Source: Centipeda infelix ATCC 43532 (GTDB taxonomy: Bacteria > Bacillota > Negativicutes > Selenomonadales > Selenomonadaceae). Taken from it: a stretch of DNA of 58,374 nt. This document shows, one piece after another, positions 1-8,400 of this stretch (within the stretch, counting starts at the first letter, position 1; each line of letters opens with the position of its first letter). The notes below the pieces were generated by a model. That model was not told where the DNA came from. It searched no databases and saw only the letters and a program-made list of their open reading frames with translations. The stretch is from assembly GCF_000234095.1 (NCBI RefSeq), contig NZ_JH376798.1, forward strand, positions 1 to 58,374. Reading direction: 5' to 3'. Made by a program: the position numbers and the translations under genes.

Positions 1-437
<437 letters not shown>

Positions 438-649
438 AGGGTTGCCCCTATCCGAGAGCCTGTTGGCTCATTATGTCATTCTTGTAAAAGAATTGTGTTC
501 GTTGACTAACATCAACGATGTTGCATCTGGCTTGTTAGATTTAATTCTAACTTGTTTTGCATTGTGTAGTTTTCAGGGTACATCCTGCACCGCGTAAGGC
601 TTCAAGGTTCTTTGCAGTTCCTCGCGGCTCTCATCGGCGCGACTGTCAT

Positions 650-679
650 AATATAACACAGATGCTTTCCCTTCGTCAA
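650..679 (-). promoter_or_regulatory. Putative rRNA operon promoter
   Basis: On the minus strand TTGACG (674-679) is followed after 18 bp by TATATT (650-655), giving a start near 643 and a leader of about 200 nt before the mature 16S end. The interval 438-649 holds this leader and no gene. The position just after the bofA stop codon fits an independent rrn promoter. Confidence 0.6.
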
Positions 680-719
680 CCCCCTTTTTTATCTTTTTCT
701 CAACTTTTTCTATGAGTGC

Positions 720-959
720 TCACATCATATGTGCAATCAGCACGAGAATAACGCCGGGGATACCAAGAATACCGACAATGAGTGCCTTGAGAAAGGTGAT
801 CTTGATGCCGACACCAAAGAGGTTGATGACCCACAGGATGATGGCACCGACGATGCTGTTCGTGATGAGTTTCCATAGAATACGAAATGGCAGTGCAATG
901 AGTTTCCCGAGAATTGCAAATACAATGATGCCAACGGCAATACCCGCAATAATCTCCAA
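720..959 (-). CDS. bofA: BofA-family membrane protein
   Basis: 79 residues, almost entirely hydrophobic, with two predicted membrane helices and a glycine-rich end (GILGIPGVILVL). Length and pattern match the pro-sigma-K processing inhibitor BofA family, a small integral membrane protein that in Bacillus holds the SpoIVFB protease inactive. It lies just downstream of recR on the same strand (1-bp gap), the common Firmicute order recR-bofA, so it is probably the last gene of a dnaX-ybaB-recR-bofA run. Whether this organism uses it in sporulation is unknown; many non-sporulating Negativicutes keep it. Confidence 0.85.
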   Translation of the reverse strand: MEIIAGIAVGIIVFAILGKLIALPFRILWKLITNSIVGAIILWVINLFGVGIKITFLKALIVGILGIPGVILVLIAHMM

Positions 960-960
960 A

Positions 961-1557
961 CTAGATTTCCCTCCTGTTTTCCATAGCGCGCGAAAGGGTC
1001 ACCTCATCCGCATACTCGAGGTCGCCGCCGACGGGAAGCCCGTGCGCGATGCGTGTGACCCGCACGCCCATCGGTTTGAGCAGTTTTGCAATATACATCG
1101 CAGTCGCCTCCCCCTCGACGTTCGGGTTGGTCGCGACGATGACCTCCTGTACGTCGGACGTTCCGACACGCGTGACGAGTTCACGGATGCGAATATCGTT
1201 CGGCCCCACGCCCTCGATCGGCGAGAGTGCACCATGCAGGACATGATAAACGCCCGCATAGTCGTTCATGCGCTCCATTGCCGCCACATCGGGCGGCTGC
1301 TCAACGACGCAAATTGTTGTGTGGTCGCGCCGATCCGACATGCAGATCGCGCACGGGTCGCTATCCGTGAGGTTGAAACAGGTGGAGCAGAAGCCGATCT
1401 TCTCCTTCGCCTCGATGATGGCAGAGGCAAGGCGGCGTGCCCGCTCCATGTCCATATCCAGAACATGGTAGGCAAGGCGTGCCGCCGTCTTTGCCCCGAT
1501 ACCGGGCAGCGCACGGAACTGCTCCATCAACTGTGTGAGCGGTGCGATACTGTGCAT
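961..1557 (-). CDS. recR: Recombination mediator protein RecR
   Basis: 198 residues, the usual RecR length. It has an N-terminal helix-hairpin-helix ([13 protein letters not shown], about 17-29), a four-cysteine zinc finger (C57, C60, C69, C72) and a Toprim domain from about residue 79 ([21 protein letters not shown]). Cytoplasmic; with RecO/RecF it loads RecA at gaps in single-stranded DNA. Its start codon overlaps the last base of ybaB, so the two are translationally coupled. Very secure. Confidence 0.98.
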   Translation of the reverse strand: MHSIAPLTQLMEQFRALPGIGAKTAARLAYHVLDMDMERARRLASAIIEAKEKIGFCSTCFNLTDSDPCAICMSDRRDHTTICVVEQPPDVAAMERMNDYAGVYHVLHGALSPIEGVGPNDIRIRELVTRVGTSDVQEVIVATNPNVEGEATAMYIAKLLKPMGVRVTRIAHGLPVGGDLEYADEVTLSRAMENRREI

Positions 1558-1883
1558 CAGAGAAGTCCCGGCGGCAGTCCAAGCCCACTCGTGAGTTTGC
1601 CCATCTCCTGCGCCATCATTTCGTCGACCTTCTTAGTTGCTTCATTAAATGCTGCCGAGATGAGATCCTGCAGCATTTCGATATCCTCGGGATCGACCGC
1701 TGCGGGTGCGATGATGAGGCTCTGCACCTGCTTCTCACCGTCCATGACGATCTTCACCGCGCCGCCGCCGGAAGAAACCTCGACGGTCTTGCGCTTGAGC
1801 TCGTCCTGCATCTTCTTCATCTCGTTCTGCATCTTCTGGACTTTTTTCATCATACCGGCCATATTGCCGCCGCCATTGAACAT
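1557..1883 (-). CDS. ybaB: YbaB/EbfC family nucleoid-associated protein
   Basis: 108 residues beginning with a glycine/methionine-rich stretch ([18 protein letters not shown]), followed by a long coiled helix and the family core ([20 protein letters not shown]) and the [14 protein letters not shown] helix. YbaB proteins are dimeric DNA-binding proteins almost always encoded between dnaX and recR, as here. The complement of an AGGAG-type ribosome site precedes the ATG at 1881-1883. The exact chromosomal role is still loosely defined in the family. Confidence 0.96.
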   Translation of the reverse strand: MFNGGGNMAGMMKKVQKMQNEMKKMQDELKRKTVEVSSGGGAVKIVMDGEKQVQSLIIAPAAVDPEDIEMLQDLISAAFNEATKKVDEMMAQEMGKLTSGLGLPPGLL

Positions 1884-1940
1884 AATAACTCTCCTTTTAT
1901 ATAGTAGATATGTTTAGCCTAACAAAAACCGCGTGCAACG

Positions 1941-3797
1941 TCAAGTGTTCTCGTCAGGCGGCAGTTCATCATAGTCGAACATCTCCGCCTCCTCGTCCGC
2001 CGTTGGTTCATACACCTCATAGGGTGCATTCTCCTCCACCGCCGGCGCAGCGGGTTTCGGCGGTGCGGGCGGCTGTGGCTTCGGCACAGGTCGCATGGCA
2101 GGTGCGGCAACCTCCTCCACGCGAGCGCCGTCACCCGCGATCTTCAGCAGCTCCGCGACGGGCGCAGGGTACGCCGGCTCCTGCAGCACAGATGTCGCAG
2201 GTGGAATCTCCTCCTCATCACCCGTACAGACGACGAGAAGCGGCCGTCCCACAAGTTCCGTCATGACCTCCTCAAAGACGGCACGATGCCGCTTCATAAT
2301 GTAGTCACGCGCCATATCTGTTGCGGGACGAATGAAAAAATGCGTCTCTGTCGCGCCTTCGTAGTCCGCGCCCGAGAGCAGGGATGAAGCGAGACGATTT
2401 CGCTCTTTGAGCCGTGCCTCGAACTTCTTCCACAGTGCCCCATCGAGCTGACGCGGTGCTCCCGGTCGAGGTACGTCCGCATTCCCGCTCTTTGCAATGC
2501 GTTTGGGAGCTGCTTTTTTTTGCGCGGGATGCGCCGACGGTTTCGATATAGCAGCAACTGCGCTTGTCGCTCCGCTCCCCACCGTGGCAGCCTGTGCCGT
2601 CCCGACCCCTGCGAGTTGTGCCGCCAGTCGGCGCACTTCCTCCTCAAGCCGAGCGATGCGTGCCGTATCGGCGGGATTTGACACAAGGGGAGCGGTTACT
2701 TCCACCGTCCCCTCCGATGGACGGCAAAGGCCGATCAGCATTGCCTCCACTGCGATGCGCGGCTGCGGCGCACTGCGGATCTCCTGCATCGTCTCGTTCA
2801 GCGTCTGCAAGATTGCCATGATTTCATCCTGCGTAAAACGTACCGCCGTTTCCCGCAGATCATCTGCCTGCCCCTCCGTAAGCTCTGCCGCAGAGAGGGC
2901 GCCGCCCACACCGGCGATCATCAGACTGCGGAAATATTGCGCGAGCTCTGCGAGAATCTGCTTCAGCTCACGCCCGTTTTGCAGCAGTTCTCCGAGCTGA
3001 GTGACAAGCCCCGCCGCGTCACGCTCTGCGATCTGTTCTGCCAGTTTTTGCGTCCATGCATTCCCGACCAGTCCCAGAGCCTCCTGTACGCGCTCCGCCG
3101 TGAGCACCCCCTCTGCGAGTGCGGTACACTGGTCGAGAATCGAGAGCGCGTCACGCATCCCACCGTCTGCCTGCACGGCGATGATGCCGAGCGCATCCGC
3201 ATCCGCCGTGATGCCGGACTCCTGACAGACGTATGTCAGGCGGTCACGGATCTCCGTCACCGTAATGCGGTGGAAATCATACCGCTGACAGCGCGACTGG
3301 ATCGTCGCGGGCACTTTGTGCGGCTCTGTCGTCGCGAGGATGAACAGCACCTGCGGGGGCGGCTCCTCAAGGGTCTTGAGAAGAGCGTTGAACGCCTCCG
3401 TCGTCAGCATATGTACCTCGTCGATGATGTAGATCTTATAGTGCCCTGCCGCCGGTGCAAACTTTACCGACTCGCGCAGATCACGGATCTCATCAATGCC
3501 GCGGTTCGATGCCGCATCGATCTCGAACACATCCATCGACGAGCCGTCGTTGATGCTGCGGCAGGAGTCACACACACCGCACGGCGTGAGCGTCGGCCCC
3601 TCGACGCAGTTGAGCGCACGCGCGAGAATCTTTGCCGTGCTCGTCTTACCCGTCCCGCGTGGCCCCGTAAAGAGATAGGCATGACTTGTCTGCCCCATCG
3701 TCACCGCACGCGCAAGCGTATGACTGATGTGCTCCTGCCCCACGAGATCGGCGAACGTCTCCGGCCGCCAACGGCGATAGAGTGCAACGTAGGACAT
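1941..3797 (-). CDS. dnaX: DNA polymerase III subunit gamma/tau
   Basis: 618 residues from the ATG at 3795-3797, chosen because the conserved start SYVALYRRWRPETF follows directly and a GGGAGGT ribosome site precedes it; an upstream in-frame ATG would add 25 non-family residues. AAA+ clamp-loader ATPase: Walker A GPRGTGKT near residue 45, zinc-binding cysteines (CVEG..CGVCDSC), Walker B/DEVH (IIDEVHML) and sensor SRC motif (IQSRCQRYDF). A proline/alanine-rich linker around residues 400-440 precedes the tau C-terminal part. The SRP RNA and tRNA-Ser genes lie directly upstream. An A8 run near codon 425 is discussed in the findings. Confidence 0.97.
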   Translation of the reverse strand: MSYVALYRRWRPETFADLVGQEHISHTLARAVTMGQTSHAYLFTGPRGTGKTSTAKILARALNCVEGPTLTPCGVCDSCRSINDGSSMDVFEIDAASNRGIDEIRDLRESVKFAPAAGHYKIYIIDEVHMLTTEAFNALLKTLEEPPPQVLFILATTEPHKVPATIQSRCQRYDFHRITVTEIRDRLTYVCQESGITADADALGIIAVQADGGMRDALSILDQCTALAEGVLTAERVQEALGLVGNAWTQKLAEQIAERDAAGLVTQLGELLQNGRELKQILAELAQYFRSLMIAGVGGALSAAELTEGQADDLRETAVRFTQDEIMAILQTLNETMQEIRSAPQPRIAVEAMLIGLCRPSEGTVEVTAPLVSNPADTARIARLEEEVRRLAAQLAGVGTAQAATVGSGATSAVAAISKPSAHPAQKKAAPKRIAKSGNADVPRPGAPRQLDGALWKKFEARLKERNRLASSLLSGADYEGATETHFFIRPATDMARDYIMKRHRAVFEEVMTELVGRPLLVVCTGDEEEIPPATSVLQEPAYPAPVAELLKIAGDGARVEEVAAPAMRPVPKPQPPAPPKPAAPAVEENAPYEVYEPTADEEAEMFDYDELPPDENT

Positions 3798-3862
3798 GAC
3801 GAAACCTCCCAACAACAAAAAAGCAGCCCACCAGGCTGCTGACATCACGCGATTTCTCCCAC

Positions 3863-3985
3863 GGCAGGCCACAGTCCCCAGGCACCCTCACGGCACATGA
3901 GACGATCCGCTTACCGCTGCTTCCTTCCGGACCTGACGGGGTTCACAGGGCCCCATTGCGTGAGACCAAGACACTGCAGCCCGCC
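3863..3985 (-). ncRNA. ffs: Signal recognition particle RNA (small bacterial type)
   Basis: The minus strand contains the hallmark SRP domain IV core GGTCCGGAAGGAAGCAGCGG with the conserved GGAA tetraloop stem and the flanking CCCTGTGAACCCCGTCAG side. The outer ends pair (GGCTGCAGT near 3973-3981 with ACTGTGGCC near 3867-3875), closing a roughly 120-nt hairpin, slightly larger than E. coli 4.5S RNA. It scaffolds Ffh for co-translational membrane targeting. Location between tRNA-Ser and dnaX is typical for Firmicutes. End positions are approximate. Confidence 0.93.
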
Positions 3986-4005
3986 CTGAGAAAAATCAAT
4001 AAAAA

Positions 4006-4096
4006 TGGCGGAGAGTGAGAGATTCGAACTCTCGGTACGGTATCACCGCACACACGCTTTCCAGGCGTGCTCCTTCAACCACTCGGACAACTCTCC
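4006..4096 (-). tRNA. serS-tRNA(GGA): tRNA-Ser (GGA)
   Basis: 91 nt on the minus strand folding as a class II tRNA: acceptor GGAGAGT..ACTCTCC, D-arm with GTGGTTGAAGG, anticodon loop CTGGAAA giving anticodon GGA, a long variable arm (GTGCGGTGATACCGTAC), T-loop TTCGAAT and an encoded CCA end. Class II architecture and anticodon both point to serine (UCC/UCU codons). Confidence 0.96.
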
Positions 4097-4170
4097 ACTG
4101 TGCTCTCAAAAAAGCTATTCACTTCTGCAACGCCTCACAGTCTAGCATGATTTACGCGCCATTGTCAAGG

Positions 4171-4205
4171 AAAAAATAATGGAGAACCGCCGCAGCAGCT
4201 CTCCA
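4171..4205 (-). terminator. Intrinsic terminator after pfkA
   Basis: Minus-strand stem TGGAGAGCTGC..GGCGGTTCTCCA followed by ATTATTTTTTCC, just 10 bp past the pfkA stop codon. Confidence 0.8.
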
Positions 4206-4214
4206 TCATATCCA

Positions 4215-5180
4215 CTATGCAAGGACACGCGAAAGACGTACCAGCTCGGGGTCGAGCGTCTTCGTATTATTGACCGCCTCAAAGAGGTTCACACTCACAA
4301 CCTGTCCCTCGTTAAAGCTGAAGATCACATCGTTGACCCCCGAGATGATCGCAAGTGCCGCCTTTTCGCCGAGCATCGATGCCTTGATGCGATCCTCCAC
4401 CGTCGGCGAGCCGCCGCGCTGAATGTGTCCAAGCACCGAGACGCGTGTATCGATCTCCGTCTTCTCGCCGATGATCTTGCCAATCTCGACCGCAGAGCCC
4501 GCGCCCTCCGCGACCACGATGATGCTGTAGCGCTTGCCCGCCTCGTACATCTCCCGCAGCTCGCAGCTGATCTCCTCCAGATCGTACGCCACCTCGGGCA
4601 CGAGAATGTACTCCGCACCGCCCGCGATGCCCGACATCATCGCAAGCCACCCCGAGTGCCGGCCCATCACCTCGACGAGGATGATGCGGCGATGCGCCGA
4701 AGCCGTGTCGCGCAGCTTGTTGATCGCGTCCACGATCGTATTGCACGCCGTATCACAGCCGATCGTGTAGTCCATGCCCCAGACATCGTTATCGATCGTG
4801 CCGGGCAGCCCGACGATCGGCATTCCCGTCTCCTTGCTGAGCAGTGAGCCGCCCGTCAGTGAGCCGTCACCGCCGATGATGACGAGCCCCTCGATGCCGC
4901 GCTTGCACAGATTGTCAAACGCCGTCTTCCGCCCCTCGGGCGTCATGAACGACTTACTGCGTGCCGTCCCGAGGAACGTACCGCCGCGCTGAATCAGATC
5001 GCTGACACTGCGCGTCGTGAGCTTTTCAATGTCATCGTGCACCATGCCGCTGTAGCCGTTGTGCACGCCGTAGACCTCCACGCCTTCATAGATCGCCGTG
5101 CGCACCACCGCACGCGCCGCCGCATTCATGCCCGGACTGTCCCCGCCCGAGGTGACAACCGCAATTGCCTTTTTCAGCAT
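4215..5180 (-). CDS. pfkA: ATP-dependent 6-phosphofructokinase
   Basis: 321 residues from the ATG at 5178-5180 (MLKKAIAVVTSGGDSPGMNA), the standard PfkA length; the longer open frame upstream has no family similarity. Motifs visible: GGDSPGMNAA (ATP site), GGDGSLTGG, LPGTIDND with catalytic aspartates, VEVMGRHSGW, and GSPTVEDR with the allosteric/fructose-6-phosphate region. Converts fructose 6-phosphate to fructose 1,6-bisphosphate in cytoplasmic glycolysis. It stands as a single gene with its own terminator. The purified family is usually activated by ADP and inhibited by PEP; not shown by the sequence itself. Confidence 0.97.
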   Translation of the reverse strand: MLKKAIAVVTSGGDSPGMNAAARAVVRTAIYEGVEVYGVHNGYSGMVHDDIEKLTTRSVSDLIQRGGTFLGTARSKSFMTPEGRKTAFDNLCKRGIEGLVIIGGDGSLTGGSLLSKETGMPIVGLPGTIDNDVWGMDYTIGCDTACNTIVDAINKLRDTASAHRRIILVEVMGRHSGWLAMMSGIAGGAEYILVPEVAYDLEEISCELREMYEAGKRYSIIVVAEGAGSAVEIGKIIGEKTEIDTRVSVLGHIQRGGSPTVEDRIKASMLGEKAALAIISGVNDVIFSFNEGQVVSVNLFEAVNNTKTLDPELVRLSRVLA

Positions 5181-5337
5181 AAAAACATCCCCTGTCCCTA
5201 GAGAATTACCGACAAATACAGCAACCCCCATGCCACGCTTATGCGAATCACTATCTGTCCTATATTTTACGAAAGCACACGCGAAAAGTAAAGTCTTTCA
5301 CAGAAAATAATATCTGCAAGCCCTATAGACAATGAAA

Positions 5338-5380
5338 GCAAAAAGAGATTGGACTCCTCATCCGAGGAAATCCAATCTCA
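5338..5380 (-). terminator. Intrinsic terminator after the autotransporter gene
   Basis: Minus-strand stem AGATTGGA..TCCAATCT (5346-5378) with an internal CCTCGGATGAGG helix, followed by a TTTTTG tract, located 33 bp past the stop codon of the 5413-11025 gene. Confidence 0.85.
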
Positions 5381-5412
5381 CGTTTCGTTTGCTTATGAAT
5401 GAGAGGCAGCTC

Positions 5413-8400
5413 TTAGAACGCCCACTTGACGGAGACACCGCCTGTAACGCCCCGACGCTTGCCCTGCCATCCGTTGAGATTCAGGTCATAGCTCATGCGG
5501 CTGCCCTGCGGCGCAAAGCGATAGCCGAGCTCGAGGAGCGCACTGCTCCCCTTCAGCGAGGGGCTCGGTGCGCTGTCGCCCTGTGAGGTCGCGCGTGCGT
5601 CGCCATCGAGCTCATACTCCCATGCAAGCCCTGCGTAGAACTGGCTGAGTGCCGTCGCACCGTGCGTATAACGCGCGCCGATGCGCAGACGATGCGAGTT
5701 CACTGCATCGAAGTCGTACATCTCGCCCGAGCTGAGGTGTGCGCTCGCACCCGCTGTGTGTGAATACGCATAGCGCACGTACGCACTGACCGTATCCGCT
5801 GCGCGGACGTGGAAATCCTTGCCCACGCCGACCTGCATACCATAGTAAGTGTTTGTCGTATCATAGTTTGCAAGCCCTGTGTAGTCGCTCTTCGTACGAC
5901 CGACGCGCAGTGCACCGTCAATCCAGTTATCTGCTGCCATCTCAAGCCTTGCCATCATGCCCGCGCCGACATAGCTGGTCTTGCCGCTGCCGTGCGTACC
6001 GTCATCGAGATAGGAGTCATAGCTGCCGCGCCCGTACTCGATGAAGGGGCCAAAGGTCAGCGTACCCGCCTGCACTGCGTTCTCACGCGCCCAGCCGACA
6101 CCGAGGTTCCAGCCCTTCATATCGACATAGGAGCCGGTTTCGTGGCGGAGTGAGCCGCCGCCCATTCCTGCCCAGAGACCGTAGCTGCCGCCCGCAGCCG
6201 CAGCTGCTGCGCGTGCCTCCTTTTTCGCCGCATCCATCCCCGTACCCGCGAGGAAGTCAGCACCGTCATTGATGAATGCACTCGCACCCGCACGCGTCTC
6301 GACAATGGACTTGGACTGCTCGTCCATGCCCGCCTTCGTGACCGTTGCAATGAGCTTATGCGCGTCATGCGGATCCTGCGTGATGTCAAACGTATACCTG
6401 CGCGAAACGCCGTCCCTGCCCTCTGCCGTCACATTGCTGCCGACGGTGATATTACGCCCGCCGAGGGTCGTATTCTCCATGAGCGTGAACGTGTCGCCCT
6501 TTGCGAGCTTCTGCGTCGCACCGCTGCGATGAACAGCAAACTTCATCCCCGTGAGGTTCTTATCGCCACTGCTGACATTCGTCAGCTTCAGCAGAGGATT
6601 CGCATTGCGCACGGGCGCATTCTCCATGTCGAAACGGAGGTTCTGGATGTTGGTGATGTCGCCGACCGACGAGGACGTACCCGAGCCGTAGGAAACGGCA
6701 AGCGTATTGTCCTTCCCATTTGCCGCCGTACCGCCCGTGACTGTGCCCGTGACCGCCGCATTGCGGAGACGGATCACGTTGTAGTTCGTCACCGTCCCCT
6801 GTCCGCCTGTGATATTGCCGGTAAACGTATGTCCCGTGACATCGACCACGTTGTTCGATGCCTCACCGCTCGCGGAGTAGCCACCGACAATACTCCCCTG
6901 TGCATCCTGCGTCACATTGACCGTATTCGACACAGCCTTGCCGCCGGCGACATCCGTCCGACCGCCGTAGATGGCAGTATAGACACCACCCGCGACATTG
7001 ACCGTGTTCGTATGGCTGTCGCCCGCATCAGCCCCCGTCGCAGACGTTCCCGTGCCGCTGGTATAGCCGCCGTAGACCTTCTTGTGGTTGCTGTCATTCA
7101 CAGAGATCGTGTTCCCCGTGGTGGTATTGCCCGCAGCCGAGCGCCCGCCCCACATCTCGGTACCGGTCGACGCTGCCGCCGTCGCTCCCTTGAATGTGTA
7201 GCCGTAGCGAACGATCCGCGTGTTGCCGCGTGCCTCGATATTCGTTTCCTTCGTGCGGTCAGTGCTGAGCTCGGTACGGAAGGTTTTTCCGTCCTTTAGC
7301 GTCAGACCGTTTGCATTCTCGACGAGCTCGACCTCGCTCTCCGTCGCCGCAAAGTCCGCCTTAATGGAGTTCAGATCGAAGTTCGCATTTGCCGCCGTCA
7401 ACGTCAGCTTCGAGGAGGCGTTCTTGAACGCGACTGTGGAGAAATTCTCAATCTTTCCGACCGTCGCCGCCGTGTTGACATTCAGCGTATTGCCCTTCTC
7501 ACTGCCAATCGCACGGTTACCGCCCGAGATTTCGGCATTCGCGAGATTGCCGCCGTTGAGGTTGATCGTGTTGTTGTAGGTCTTGCCATCCGCAGCCTCG
7601 GTATAGCCGCCATAGACCTTGCCCGTAATCGTGCCGCCCGTAATGGTGACGGTATTATCGTGGCTGTCCTTCTTCTCGACATCCGTATTGCTCGTGCCTG
7701 ACGTATGACCGCCGTACACGTTCGTATAGCTGCCGTTCACAGTGATCTCATTGTGGTGCGTTGCATTGCCCGCCTTGGAGACACCGCCGTATGCGTTTGT
7801 CCCATCGACAGAAGCCGCCGTGACTCCCGTGAACTGGTAACCTGTGTACTTGATCTCTTTCTGGTCCGACGAGACGCTGACATTCGTCTCGCTCTTTTTA
7901 TCCGCGCTCAGTCCGGACTTCACTGCACCAGCGGTGTATGTACTGCCGAAGTCGATGCCGTTATTGTTCCGCATCAGGGTAATGTTGCGCCCGTTGCCGC
8001 CCGCCGTCAGCGTGTTCCAGTCGACCTTCGTCTGTCCGCCGCCCGTGACATTCAGCATTGTTCCGCTCGCAGCGACACCTGTTGTGTCGAACGTCATTTT
8101 CTGGAATCCCGCGACGCTCTGTGCCGTGTTCATGCCCTTCACATTCAGCGTGTTGCCCGTGCCGCTTGCCTGTGTGCCGCCCGTGACCGCGCCGCTCACC
8201 GTCGCACCATGGAGGTTCACGGTGTTGTTGTTCGTCGTCGCGCCTTCGCCGCCCGTGACTGCGCCTGTATTCGCCTTAACGGTAACGGTATTGCCCGAGG
8301 CTTCACCGAGAGCCTTGCCGCCGACAACTGCGCCCGTGATTGACTTCTCAATCGTGACTTCGTTGCCCGTTGCATTGCCGCCCGCCACATCGGTAAAGCC

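Noticed and set aside
4006-4096. tRNA-Ser as an attachment site for the integrated element
   Set aside because: The element at 36296-42726 has 19-bp repeats unrelated to tRNA sequence and no tRNA fragment near either end.
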